64,000 nucleotides of DNA from Nibribacter roseus (GCF_042662225.1 NZ_JBHSYQ010000006.1:186001-250000), one strand, 5' to 3'; shown: positions 43,376-52,755, counted from the first letter of the stretch. Translations and numbers: made by a program. Notes: a model not told the origin generated them from the letters alone.

Positions 43376-45268
43376 ATGAGTGATGCTATAAAGCATGAGT
43401 GCGGAATTGCCGTGGTCCGCCTTCGCAAGCCCTTGGAGTATTATGCTGAAAAGTACGGTACTCCGCTGTACGGCATCCAGAAGATGTACCTCCTGATGGA
43501 GAAGCAGCACAACCGGGGCCAGGACGGGGCAGGTTTTGCCAGCATTAAAATTGCCGCCAATCCAGGTACAGAGTACATAGCCCGCTACCGGTCTGTGAAA
43601 ACCAAAGCCATAGACGATATTTTTGGGAGAATAAGCGAGAAGTACAATAAGTACAAACGCAAGAACCCCGAGCAGGCGCAAGATGTGGCCTTCATGCGTG
43701 ATCGGCTCGCTTTCTTAGGCGATGTGTATTTAGGTCACCTCCGCTACGGCACCCACGGCGAAAACAGCGTAGACAATTGCCACCCCATGCTGCGCGAAAA
43801 CAACTGGCGAAACAGGAGCCTAGCCGTAGCCGGTAACTTCAACATGACCAACGTAGATGAGCTTTTCAATGTGCTCACTAACTTAGGCCAGCACCCCAAG
43901 CAGAAAATAGATACCGTTACGGTACTAGAGAAAATAGGACACTTTTTAGACGAGGAAAACCAACGCCTCTTCGATTATTTCAAGCCCGACCACAATAACC
44001 AGGAAATCACCGCCCTTATTGAAGAACACCTGGACCTTCAGCGTGTACTGCGCAGAGCCTGCAAAGACTTTGACGGGGGCTATGCCATGGCGGGATTGAC
44101 GGGCTACGGTGCTGCCTTTGTGGTGCGTGATCCATCTGGCATTCGTCCGGCTTATTATTACATGGACGATGAGGTGGTAGTGGTGGCCTCAGAAAAGCCT
44201 GCCATCAAAACCGCCTTTGGGGTAGAGTACGATCAAATCAAAGAAATTACGCCTGGTTACGCCCTGATTGTAGAAAAGAACGGCGAGGCGGCAGAGAAAG
44301 AAGTGCTACCGGCGCTGGAAAAGAAGAGCTGTAGCTTTGAGCGGATCTATTTCTCACGCGGCAACGACCCTGAAATTTACCAGGAGCGCAAGATGCTGGG
44401 CAAATTGCTGTGCCCCACTATTCTGGAAGCCGTTAATTATGATTTAGAGAACACAGTTTTCTCCTACATACCTAACACCGCCGAAACTTCGTTCCTGGGG
44501 ATGATGGATGGCGTGGAAGACTATCTGCGCAGCTACCGCCGGAAAGCCATTGAAGCAGGAGACCTGACCGATGCCAAGTTAGATAATCTTCTGTCGTTCA
44601 AGCCTCGGATAGAGAAGCTGGTAATCAAAGACGCCAAGCTTCGTACGTTTATCACCGATGATAATTCTCGTGACGACTTGGTGGCGCACGTATATGACAC
44701 TACCTACGGAGTGGTGAAAAAAGGAGTCGATACCGTTGTGGTGATTGATGACTCCATTGTGCGTGGTACTACGCTGGAGAAAAGTATTATCCGGATGCTG
44801 GACCGCCTGGAGCCAAAGAAAATCATTGTGGTTTCCTGCGCACCGCAAATACGCTACCCTGACTGTTATGGCATTGACATGTCACGTATGAAGGAGTTTG
44901 TGGCCTTTAGAGCGATGATTGGACTCTTGAAAGACCAAGGCAAGGAAAGTCTACTGCAGGAGGTATACCAGAAATCTACGAAAGCACTGCAAACAGGTGC
45001 TGCCAAGGAGGTAAACTTTGTGCAGGAGCTGTATGCCCAATTCAGTGCGAAGGAAATAAGTGCTAAAGTGGCTGAGATTGTAAAGGCCTCAGACGTAAAA
45101 GCGGAAGTGGAAGTTATCTTCCAGACGGTGGAAGGTTTGCACGAGGCTTGCCCTAACCATGTTGGTGATTGGTATTTCACAGGTAACTATCCAACGCCGG
45201 GAGGTATTAAAGTAGTAAACCGCGCCTTCGTGAACTATATGGAGAACAATATAGGAAGAGCGTACTAA
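43376..45268 (+). CDS. PurF-like glutamine amidotransferase/PRPP transferase
   Basis: 630 residues, longer than typical PurF (~470-510). The class II glutaminase has its nucleophile at Cys9 (KHECGIAVV), implying removal of a short propeptide, and RGQDGAGFASIK and YLGHLRYGTHG. The phosphoribosyl domain keeps VVVIDDSIVRGTTLEKS but reads SYIPNTAETSFLG where canonical PurF has PDSG, and has an extra block (about 365-430). It may be a divergent amidophosphoribosyltransferase or paralogue with another acceptor; whether another purF exists cannot be seen. Confidence 0.75.
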   Translation: MSDAIKHECGIAVVRLRKPLEYYAEKYGTPLYGIQKMYLLMEKQHNRGQDGAGFASIKIAANPGTEYIARYRSVKTKAIDDIFGRISEKYNKYKRKNPEQAQDVAFMRDRLAFLGDVYLGHLRYGTHGENSVDNCHPMLRENNWRNRSLAVAGNFNMTNVDELFNVLTNLGQHPKQKIDTVTVLEKIGHFLDEENQRLFDYFKPDHNNQEITALIEEHLDLQRVLRRACKDFDGGYAMAGLTGYGAAFVVRDPSGIRPAYYYMDDEVVVVASEKPAIKTAFGVEYDQIKEITPGYALIVEKNGEAAEKEVLPALEKKSCSFERIYFSRGNDPEIYQERKMLGKLLCPTILEAVNYDLENTVFSYIPNTAETSFLGMMDGVEDYLRSYRRKAIEAGDLTDAKLDNLLSFKPRIEKLVIKDAKLRTFITDDNSRDDLVAHVYDTTYGVVKKGVDTVVVIDDSIVRGTTLEKSIIRMLDRLEPKKIIVVSCAPQIRYPDCYGIDMSRMKEFVAFRAMIGLLKDQGKESLLQEVYQKSTKALQTGAAKEVNFVQELYAQFSAKEISAKVAEIVKASDVKAEVEVIFQTVEGLHEACPNHVGDWYFTGNYPTPGGIKVVNRAFVNYMENNIGRAY

Positions 45269-45318
45269 TGTGCTAATGAATTAATGTGCATATGTGCTAT
45301 TAAAGCATACGTAATTTA

Positions 45319-45360
45319 AACAGAAGGAGCGGTGGCAATGGCACCGCTCCTTCTGTTTTT
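45319..45360 (+). terminator. Intrinsic terminator sharing its T-run with P36 copy 17
   Basis: CAGAAGGAGCGGTG and CACCGCTCCTTCTG arms, then TTTTT that is the start of the next palindrome. Confidence 0.9.
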
Positions 45361-45390
45361 GACCTGTTTTTATGAAAGTAAGCTGAAAAC
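45355..45390. repeat. P36 palindrome, copy 17
   Basis: 36 bp, begins inside the terminator stem and tail, ends 7 bases before the cargo gene's stop. Confidence 0.8.
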
Positions 45391-45397
45391 AATTCTA

Positions 45398-48300
45398 CTA
45401 CTTTACAAATCTTAGCCTGTGGATAGAGCCTTCGTGCCGTATCTGTAGAATGTACTGCCCAGCAGGTAAATGCCTAACTTGTATATAGGGTGTTGACTCT
45501 TCTGCTAATACGGCGGCTTTTTCTACCATTTTGCCTTGCATGTTGAATATCTCAACAGAGGCGGCAGGCGCTACTCCAGTCAAGAACAATAAGTCTTGGC
45601 TGGGGTTGGGATAGAGACTCATTGCTGGAAGAGTGGAGGTAGTAGGTTTGGCAACAACTGTTTTGCTGTAGTCAAATTTGCCGTCGTAGTCAATTTGCTT
45701 TACGCGGTAATACACTGCCTGAGAAGCGGAGAATGTATGACGGAACGTGTAATGCTGTGCTATGGTCGTGCTTCCTTTTCCAGTCACTACGCCAGCGGTG
45801 GCAAAGGTTTTCCCATCAAAGGAGTATTCCACTTCAAATCTTTCATTATTCAATTCAATGGAAGTTGCCCACTTGACCTCAACCCCCTGTGTAGTAGGTT
45901 CTGCTTTAACATACAGCCAGCTTACAGGTAGGGTGGCTTCCATGGTGGCAATGCCCATTTGGCCAAATTGTCCTACAAAATTACGTTTGGCAAACCCGCT
46001 CTCCACGGTGCGGCCTTCTTTGTTGGGTGCGTCTAAAACCCCGTTGCCCGTGGTCCAATCTTTCCCAGATACTGAGGTAAGAGGTCTTATCAACAGTGCG
46101 AATTGATTATCAGTTAGGTTCATGAAGCCCTGCAACGATGCCATGGCGGTATAGCTGCCTTCAGAAGGCTGGGCATTAGGCGATACGTGCCACACGCCCT
46201 CTGGCACCACCTGCAGATATCTATATCCATTTTCAATCACATTCAAATCACGGTCTTGATGATTGGTAAGGGGCATAAAGCTGACGGCAATACTGTTGAA
46301 ACCATTGCCTGACAATCCGTTGGAGTTGAGGTCCAGTTGCCTTTTCCCATTCGCAGTACCAACGGGGAAAGAGTAGGAGCCGCTACTGCCTACGGCCCTT
46401 CTTAGGTTCCCCTGAACGTACAGGCTTTGATCTGCCAATAGGAGAGAAGAGGAAGAAGCGTTTGCTAAAAACAACTCTTGTGCCTCAGTTTTGAACACTC
46501 CGCTTTTATAGGTGAAGGTACCAGTAACGGTAACTGAGTTGGTAAGGGTAACACCCAGAGCAGGTTTAGCCACTAGTAAATTAGCTACTTGGGCAGGTAA
46601 ACCGTCTCCTGTCACCATTTCTGAGTTACCTATGAATCCATAGTTGGCTTGTGGTGAAAAGCTGCGGTTGCCACTCACCCTGATGTTGCCATCTGATGTA
46701 CCAGTTCCGCTCAGTTTTATACCTTGCGCTGATCCATATAATAATGTAGCGCCGGGTGATAAAATGAAGTTTCCGCTGCCGCCAATGGCTCTGTTGCTGG
46801 CAATTTGCAGCACCGCCGGCGATTGTACAGTTAAAGTGCCGGCTACATCAAAGTTTCCGCTTAGTAAATGATTACCTAATTCATTCAGAGTATTGGCCTG
46901 TGCGGCACTCAACAGCAATTGATGGTAAACTATTTTCTGTGAAGTTCCGAACGTACCTCTGATGGATTGGCTTTGGCCGTTCACGGTGCCATACAACTCA
47001 ATGGTGCCGCCTGTTAAAATATATCCTTCTGTTTTACCAGTTAATTCTGGCAAAGTGCCGCTTGCTTTTCCAATACGGAACAAGCCACCAGTCATGGTTA
47101 AGCCACCGTCTCCTCTCAAGGTCTTATTGGCAACATCAAATGTAGCATTGGGTAAAATGGTAAGGTTCTGGTTGATGGTAGTGGTGGTGGAGATTGTTTT
47201 GGCCGTGCCTCCTGCATTAGAGCCCCCAACTGTTACGCTATGATAGGTTTTACCTCTCAAGGTCTGCTCACCATCGCCGGCTAGTTCAATGGAGCCCCCT
47301 GTCAATTCATAGGTGCCGGTCAACAGAGGTACTGTAGTGTTCAGCATCCCGATCTGATACACTCCCCCGCTCATGACAAGTCTACCAGAACTGGAGATGT
47401 CGGCTGTGGCTGTGCCAATTAAACGACCTTGACGGATTTCCAGACGGCCTCCCTGTGCAGATAGGGCGGTGTTGCTGGTAATGCCTGTGCTGTGGGTAAT
47501 GGTAACGGAGGTAGGGTTGTCAATGATAATTATTTTACCGTTTGAAGTAGTGGTAAAAGCATTACCTGTTAACTGAGGCACCTGTGCATTGTAAACAAAA
47601 GTGGCTACTTGGTTAAAGGTTCTCCGGCTGTCGGACACCTGAACGTTGCCGGTTGCACCAGTGGCATTGATGCCTTGGGCACTTGTGACATAAAGCGTGC
47701 CTCCCTGGTCTAGCCTGAAGTATCCTTGCCCTGAAATGGTGTGCCCTACGCCAGAGGCGTCAGTCCCAAAGTCTAAGGTTGATCCGTTTTCAACCGTGAA
47801 AGTACCCGCGTAAACAGAATTGGAAGGGTTAAGAACCAAGTTTTGCTTCAGACGAGCCATAGCCCCTGTCTTGACCGCTACTGACACATGGTTGATAGGT
47901 CCAGCTACTTGAAGTTCCTGCCAACTGGTGCCATTCAGGCGTATTCCGCTAGTACTGGTGCTGACGGTGCTACTGTTGGTAATAGTGGAGGTAGAGTTTG
48001 TATGTAAATTCCCTTGTAGGTCTATATACGTAATCGCGGCGCTACTTGAGGTTTGATTAAGCGTGAGGAAAGTGTTCTGTAAGGTAAGGTTTCCGGCCAC
48101 TGTTAGTGTTGAGGTGCCAGAGCTTTGATTTTGCACAAAAAATGAGCCACCCGCAAAATGCAAACTCTGCCCAAAAGCAACTGTGGTGTTACCACCAGCT
48201 ACTGTTATAGAAGAAGTACCGGCTGTCTGTAAAGTGGCGGCGTAAGCCAAATTACTGCTGGCGTTCAGGAGTTGCCATTGGCTGGAAGTGGTGCCAGGAG

Positions 48301-48925
48301 TGACCGTTAGTTTGCCAAAGGCATAACCATAGGCTTGCTGTGTTAGGTTTGCCGGATTGAAAAGTACACTGTTGGCTGCGGCTTGTTCTACTTGTACTTC
48401 AGAGTCAATATCAATTTCCTCTACTCCAGACCATAATGTGGAGTTTGCGTGGTAAGAAGAAGACTGTATCCATAGTTTAGAGTTAGCTTGTAGTTGTAAA
48501 AGGCCTAATGACTCTACCGCGCCTACTTGTTTTAGTTCTGCCGAAGGGGCTACTGTCAATCTGTTTGAGGTAGTAAGCTGCCCAGTGGAAGCAACTGTCA
48601 ACACTCTTTCAGAGGCAACATTTAGATTTGCGAGAGTAAGTGTACCGGTAATGTGAGTACTATGGGCAATGTGCAGCGTGGCATCTGAGGGAAGAGGGTA
48701 AGAGGCGGGTGCCCAAGTGCCATCTGTAGTAAGTTTTTCAAGGCTGGCTGTGCCAGCAGATTGACCTACTGTACCGGTAGATGTTGTTCTGTACTCACCT
48801 CCGGGATATGCCAAATTTGTTTGTGCCTGTAGTTGATGACTCGCCAACAAAGCGAAAACCCAAAACAACAAATTATTGATGATGGGGTACTGTGAATTCT
48901 TTTGTCTAATGAATAACTGAACCAT
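45398..48925 (-). CDS. Large type IX secretion system cargo protein
   Basis: 1175 residues. Signal peptide (LLFWVFALLASHQLQAQ), then ~950 residues of Ser/Thr/Gly-rich beta-helix-like repeats (for example LTGGSIELAGDGEQTLRG and LTGGTIELYGTVNGQSQSIR, about 100 residues apart), a fibronectin-like segment (VKWATSIELNNERFEVEYS), and a C-terminal sorting domain (SLYPNPSQDLLFLTG to the end) of type A. Expected on the cell surface or in the medium; an adhesin-like role is inference. The PorV-like and C25 proteins at the right end belong to its export system. Confidence 0.87.
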   Translation of the reverse strand: MVQLFIRQKNSQYPIINNLLFWVFALLASHQLQAQTNLAYPGGEYRTTSTGTVGQSAGTASLEKLTTDGTWAPASYPLPSDATLHIAHSTHITGTLTLANLNVASERVLTVASTGQLTTSNRLTVAPSAELKQVGAVESLGLLQLQANSKLWIQSSSYHANSTLWSGVEEIDIDSEVQVEQAAANSVLFNPANLTQQAYGYAFGKLTVTPGTTSSQWQLLNASSNLAYAATLQTAGTSSITVAGGNTTVAFGQSLHFAGGSFFVQNQSSGTSTLTVAGNLTLQNTFLTLNQTSSSAAITYIDLQGNLHTNSTSTITNSSTVSTSTSGIRLNGTSWQELQVAGPINHVSVAVKTGAMARLKQNLVLNPSNSVYAGTFTVENGSTLDFGTDASGVGHTISGQGYFRLDQGGTLYVTSAQGINATGATGNVQVSDSRRTFNQVATFVYNAQVPQLTGNAFTTTSNGKIIIIDNPTSVTITHSTGITSNTALSAQGGRLEIRQGRLIGTATADISSSGRLVMSGGVYQIGMLNTTVPLLTGTYELTGGSIELAGDGEQTLRGKTYHSVTVGGSNAGGTAKTISTTTTINQNLTILPNATFDVANKTLRGDGGLTMTGGLFRIGKASGTLPELTGKTEGYILTGGTIELYGTVNGQSQSIRGTFGTSQKIVYHQLLLSAAQANTLNELGNHLLSGNFDVAGTLTVQSPAVLQIASNRAIGGSGNFILSPGATLLYGSAQGIKLSGTGTSDGNIRVSGNRSFSPQANYGFIGNSEMVTGDGLPAQVANLLVAKPALGVTLTNSVTVTGTFTYKSGVFKTEAQELFLANASSSSLLLADQSLYVQGNLRRAVGSSGSYSFPVGTANGKRQLDLNSNGLSGNGFNSIAVSFMPLTNHQDRDLNVIENGYRYLQVVPEGVWHVSPNAQPSEGSYTAMASLQGFMNLTDNQFALLIRPLTSVSGKDWTTGNGVLDAPNKEGRTVESGFAKRNFVGQFGQMGIATMEATLPVSWLYVKAEPTTQGVEVKWATSIELNNERFEVEYSFDGKTFATAGVVTGKGSTTIAQHYTFRHTFSASQAVYYRVKQIDYDGKFDYSKTVVAKPTTSTLPAMSLYPNPSQDLLFLTGVAPAASVEIFNMQGKMVEKAAVLAEESTPYIQVRHLPAGQYILQIRHEGSIHRLRFVK

Positions 48926-49080
48926 AGGGGTGATTCCTTTGATGCCTCGTACAGAGGCTGTTATCTGAAATATTTCAAGGCTAACTAAAGGAAAAGTGTG
49001 GCAGTTCAGAACTAGGAACGAAATTAGATCAATGCCTCTGTTTTCTCGGTGAACGAGTGAGGCTGAACTGTAAATGGGTT

Positions 49081-49116
49081 GTTTTTAGCCTATTTTTAGG
49101 AATTGAGGCCGAAAAC
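49081..49116. repeat. P36 palindrome, copy 18
   Basis: 36 bp, downstream of the isc terminator and upstream of the cargo gene. Confidence 0.75.
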
Positions 49117-49202
49117 GTACACTAGCTGCTCGGTGCTATTTTTAATGGATCTTTATTGAATGAGGCTTCAAAACAACTTAACAATGCATACCTCATAAAA
49201 TA

Positions 49203-49230
49203 AAAAAGGCACCTCTAGAGGTGCCTTTTT
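49203..49230. terminator. Intrinsic terminator of isc operon
   Basis: Perfect palindrome AAAAAGGCACCTCT and AGAGGTGCCTTTTT, works in both directions; 21 bases past the iscA stop. Confidence 0.9.
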
Positions 49231-49251
49231 TATTTTATGAAATAGCTAAAA

Positions 49252-49578
49252 CTAAACCGAGAAACTATCGCCGCAGCCGCAGGTACGGCTGGCGTTAGGG
49301 TTGTTGAAGAAGAAGCCTTTGCCGTTCAAGCCGTCAGAAAAGTCCAACTCAGTACCGGCCAGGTAAAGGAAGCTTTTCATGTCTACCACTACCTTTACGC
49401 CTTTGTCCTCAAACTCCTGGTCCATAGGCTTTACCTCATCATCAAAGTCAAGCTTGTAAGACAGGCCAGAGCAACCGCCACCAGCCACAGAGGCTCTCAA
49501 ACGGAAGCTGTCGTCTATATTAGACTCCTTCTTTAGCTTCTCTACTTTTTCCTTTGCTTTATCAGAAACGGTAATCAT
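49252..49578 (-). CDS. iscA: A-type Fe-S carrier (IscA/SufA/ErpA)
   Basis: 108 residues. The three conserved cysteines are Cys36 (GGCSGLSY), Cys100 and Cys102 (TCGCGDSFSV). It receives or carries clusters built on IscU. Upstream on the minus strand is a full AGGAGG (49592-49587) eight bases before the ATG, rare in this phylum. Last gene of the isc operon. Confidence 0.94.
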   Translation of the reverse strand: MITVSDKAKEKVEKLKKESNIDDSFRLRASVAGGGCSGLSYKLDFDDEVKPMDQEFEDKGVKVVVDMKSFLYLAGTELDFSDGLNGKGFFFNNPNASRTCGCGDSFSV

Positions 49579-49586
49579 ACGCGTAT

Positions 49587-49592
49587 CCTCCT
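49587..49592 (-). promoter_or_regulatory. Strong Shine-Dalgarno site for iscA
   Basis: AGGAGG, eight bases from the ATG. Other genes here largely lack such a site. Confidence 0.8.
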
Positions 49593-49601
49593 TTCTTTTT
49601 T

Positions 49602-50009
49602 CTAAGAGACTGGGTTCAGCACCACACTAAAAACCGTGATAGTATTGATGTCCCGCCCATAATATAATTTATCCAGTGCTTCATACATATTCTTCGCCCT
49701 AAAGTAGGAAGTGTTTAACTCCCGTTCGCCCCTTGCCACCCACTGAATGGTAAAGGAGCTCTCCTCGTCGCGCGACTGACGTACGTACTCCAGCATCTTC
49801 CGGAGTGCATCTATCCGGTCATAACCTGTTACCGTGTGGAACAGAAAAGACTGGTGGTGGCGTGGGTTCACAGTGATCAAATCAAGCCGCATTCGGTCTT
49901 CCATGGGGCGGAAGTCAAACAAAAGCTGACTTCCTTCCAGACCCAAATGGTCTTCAATTTGCCGTTGAATCCGCGCGCTCTCTACGTGCACATTGGTAGA
50001 TGCCTCCAT
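49602..50009 (-). CDS. Conserved-looking hypothetical protein inside isc operon
   Basis: 135 residues between iscU and iscA, with 15- and 23-base spacers. Mixed alpha/beta, no cysteines, start MEASTNVHVESARIQRQIED, middle FRPMEDRMRLDLITVNPRHH, and FTIQWVARGERELNTSYF near the end. No family recognised. Its position implies a role in Fe-S cluster building or delivery, but nothing in the sequence shows a function. Confidence 0.7.
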   Translation of the reverse strand: MEASTNVHVESARIQRQIEDHLGLEGSQLLFDFRPMEDRMRLDLITVNPRHHQSFLFHTVTGYDRIDALRKMLEYVRQSRDEESSFTIQWVARGERELNTSYFRAKNMYEALDKLYYGRDINTITVFSVVLNPVS

Positions 50010-50024
50010 TGCGCCGCGTCTAGA

Positions 50025-50438
50025 TTAGTGGTGCGATTTAGCTTCTACCAATGGCTCTAAACCGTTCTTTACGCGGTAGTCGTTGATAGCAGACTTGATG
50101 GCATCCTCGGCTAAAACAGAGCAGTGAATTTTAACAGGCGGTAAAGCCAATTCTTCCACAATCTCCATATTATCAATAGCCAAAGCCTCATCTACAGTCT
50201 TGCCCTTTAACCACTCAGTAGCCAAAGAAGAAGATGCAATTGCCGAACCACAGCCGAAGGTTTTGAACTTGGCATCAGTGATTACCTGGTTCTCATCAAC
50301 TTCAATCTGCAGGCGCATTACGTCACCACACTCAGGGGCACCTACTAAACCGGTACCTACGTTATTTTTTGATTTGTCCAGCGTACCTACGTTGCGTGGG
50401 TTGCTGTAATGATCGATTACTTTATCTGAATAAGCCAT
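50025..50438 (-). CDS. iscU: Fe-S cluster scaffold IscU
   Basis: 137 residues. Scaffold cysteines Cys37 (APECGDVM), Cys63 (FGCGSAIASS) and Cys106 (KIHCSVLAEDA), and the LPPVKIHC chaperone-binding segment. Clusters are assembled here from IscS sulfur. Separated from iscS by 124 AT-rich bases with inverted repeats. Confidence 0.95.
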   Translation of the reverse strand: MAYSDKVIDHYSNPRNVGTLDKSKNNVGTGLVGAPECGDVMRLQIEVDENQVITDAKFKTFGCGSAIASSSLATEWLKGKTVDEALAIDNMEIVEELALPPVKIHCSVLAEDAIKSAINDYRVKNGLEPLVEAKSHH

Positions 50439-50449
50439 AGCTCTATGTT

Positions 50450-50556
50450 AATTAAAAATTAGAAATTATGAATTAGAAATTAGGTTAACTTATTAGAATA
50501 TACGCAGTTAAATGATTTGCGATAAATTTCTAATTTTTAATTCCTAATTTCTAATT
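50450..50556. repeat. AT-rich inverted repeats between iscS and iscU
   Basis: Two pairs: 50450-50467 with 50525-50542 (perfect 18 bp, AATTAAAAATTAGAAATT and its complement) and 50471-50484 with 50543-50556 (14 bp). The order is not nested, so both pairs cannot form in one simple hairpin. Confidence 0.8.
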
Positions 50557-50562
50557 GAAATC

Positions 50563-51777
50563 TTAGTGTTCTGCCCACTCTACAGAGTCAAGGTCTATAC
50601 CCTCTTTGAACATTTCCCAAAGCGGACTTAGTTCACGTAGTTTGGCAACAGCCTCTTTCACGTGGTTGATGGCGAAATCAATTTCTTCTTCAGTAGTGAA
50701 ACGGCTTAGACCGAAACGTAATGAAGAGTGCGCCAAGTCATCGCTCATGCCCATTGCTTTCAATACATAAGAAGGCTCCAGGGAGGCAGAAGTACAGGCC
50801 GAACCAGACGATACAGCCAAATCTTTCACACCCATCATAAGGCCTTCGCCTTCTACATATTTAAAGGAAATGTTAGTTACGTGCGGTAAACGCTGGTTTT
50901 TAGGCCCGTTCAGGTAAGACTCCTCTACTTGCAGCAACTCATTTTCCAAACGGTCACGCATAGCCACAATACGCTTAGTATCAGACTCCATGTCTACACG
51001 GCAGATTTCGCAGGCTTTGCCTAAACCTACAATACCAGGTACGTTCAGCGTTCCGGAACGCATACCGCGCTCATGTCCGCCACCGTCCATTTGGGCAGTA
51101 ACTTTAACCCTTGGGTTTTTACGGCGCACATATAGAGCACCCACACCTTTAGGTCCGTACATTTTGTGGCCTGAGAAAGCCATCAAGTCGATACCATCGG
51201 CTTCTACGTCTACTGGAATTTTACCTACGGCCTGAGTAGCATCTGAGAAGAACAACACGCCATGTTTCTTGGCAATCTGTCCAATCTCTTTGATAGGCTG
51301 CACCACACCCACCTCGTTGTTTCCGTACATGATGGAAATCAAGATGGTTTTGTCGGTGATGGCCGCTTCCAGTTCTTTAAGGTCAATTAAACCTTCAGAG
51401 TTTACCTGAAGATAAGTTACCTGTCCGCCCAGTTTCTCAATGTGCTTACAAGTATCTAAAACTGCTTTGTGCTCAGTAGTGGCTGTGATGATATGGTTCC
51501 CTTTAGAAGCATACATCTCAAACACTCCTTTGATAGCCAGGTTGTCAGACTCAGTGGCACCAGAGGTGAAAATCAATTCTTTAGGGTTGCAATTGATTAA
51601 CGCGGCAATTTGCTCACGGGCGTAGTCAACGGCTTCCTCGGCAGCCCAACCAAATGGGTGGTTACGGGAGGCAGCGTTCCCGAAGTGGTTGGTGAAATAG
51701 GGCAACATAGCCTCCAACACCCGTGGGTCCATGGGCGTAGTGGCATTATTATCTAAATAAATCGGTAATTTCAGCAT
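50563..51777 (-). CDS. iscS: Cysteine desulfurase
   Basis: 404 residues. Fold-type I PLP enzyme: YLDNNATTPMDPRV at the start, cofactor Lys205 in FSGHKMYGP, and catalytic Cys328 in SSGSACTSASLEPS, matching IscS (group I) rather than SufS. Supplies sulfur to IscU. First gene of the isc operon. Confidence 0.96.
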   Translation of the reverse strand: MLKLPIYLDNNATTPMDPRVLEAMLPYFTNHFGNAASRNHPFGWAAEEAVDYAREQIAALINCNPKELIFTSGATESDNLAIKGVFEMYASKGNHIITATTEHKAVLDTCKHIEKLGGQVTYLQVNSEGLIDLKELEAAITDKTILISIMYGNNEVGVVQPIKEIGQIAKKHGVLFFSDATQAVGKIPVDVEADGIDLMAFSGHKMYGPKGVGALYVRRKNPRVKVTAQMDGGGHERGMRSGTLNVPGIVGLGKACEICRVDMESDTKRIVAMRDRLENELLQVEESYLNGPKNQRLPHVTNISFKYVEGEGLMMGVKDLAVSSGSACTSASLEPSYVLKAMGMSDDLAHSSLRFGLSRFTTEEEIDFAINHVKEAVAKLRELSPLWEMFKEGIDLDSVEWAEH

Positions 51778-51886
51778 CTTCGTCAGTGTTTTACTTATCT
51801 AAAAAACAGAATTCTCTGTCAGTTAGTTTGATGTTGGCGCAAAAATACATAAAAAAGATCACTTAGAATATCTTTAAATAACCAGT

Positions 51887-52288
51887 ATGCATGTAGAACA
51901 TATCGGCATTGCCGTGAAAAATTGTCAAGACGCAAACCAATTGTTTGAAAAATTATTAGGTGTAGAGCCTTATAAAGCAGAAAAAGTGGAAAGTGAAGCC
52001 GTAAATACTTCCTTTTTCTCAGTAGGCAACACCAAAATTGAGCTTTTAGAGGCTACTGCCGAGCATAGCGCCATAGCTAAGTTTATAGAGAAGAAAGGGG
52101 AGGGCATTCACCATATAGCCTTTGAGGTAGAAGACATTCACGCTGAAATGGAGCGCCTTAGAAGCCAAGGGTTCCAGCTGTTAAATGAGGCTCCCAAACG
52201 CGGCGCCGACAACAAATTGGTATGTTTCGTGCACCCCAAAACCGCTAACGGAGTGCTGGTAGAGCTGTGTCAGGAGATACGAGAATAG
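51887..52288 (+). CDS. mce: Methylmalonyl-CoA epimerase
   Basis: 133 residues, vicinal-oxygen-chelate fold. Metal ligands: His in MHVEHIGIAV, Gln/Glu and His in GEGIHHIAFEVEDI, Glu at GVLVELCQ. It interconverts (R) and (S) methylmalonyl-CoA in propionate metabolism. Mutase not in window. Confidence 0.93.
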   Translation: MHVEHIGIAVKNCQDANQLFEKLLGVEPYKAEKVESEAVNTSFFSVGNTKIELLEATAEHSAIAKFIEKKGEGIHHIAFEVEDIHAEMERLRSQGFQLLNEAPKRGADNKLVCFVHPKTANGVLVELCQEIRE

Positions 52289-52300
52289 CTGTTATAGTGC

Positions 52301-52336
52301 GTTTTAGGCTTGTTTTTGGTAAAGTAGGCCTAAAAC
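52301..52336. repeat. P36 palindrome, copy 19
   Basis: 36 bp, 12 bases after the mce stop. Confidence 0.82.
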
Positions 52337-52755
52337 ATTAGTGGCACAGACCCTCGCAGGTCCTTCGGAAGCATCAAGGTCTGTGGAGTAAATGGTTGTT
52401 GTGGAGGAGAGGGAATCAGGTCTGGTTTTGTTGAGAAGTGTCTCTGCTAGATTTTGCTTTACTCTGTACTTTCCTAAAGTATACTAGGTGAAGTAAAGGT
52501 GCTAAATAGGGTAATTGGCAGTAGCGGTATCTACTGCGGCTCATTCTTGTAGCAGTTACTCTTGCTTCTTCAACTGCAGCCCCTCATCCTAGCCTTCTCC
52601 CTCGGGGAGAAGGAATAGTCTTTTACTTCTTCAGGCTGTTCTTAAAAAATTAAGCTGGTTGCTTTCGCAAAGAAGTCCGCTCAAAAGACCTCGCAGTGTT
52701 TCCCAAACTTGCTAGTGTCTGTGACATTAGCCGGTCAATGCAATTATCCTTTCCT

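Larger units (their letters stand above)
48926..49251. other. Intergenic region with P36 copy 18 and isc terminator
   Basis: Between the cargo start and the isc operon end. No gene. Contains the two elements listed and otherwise nothing I recognise. Confidence 0.6.

Noticed and set aside
43178..43681. Minus-strand frame antisense to the PurF-like start
   Set aside because: Shadow of a strongly supported gene and includes its promoter region.
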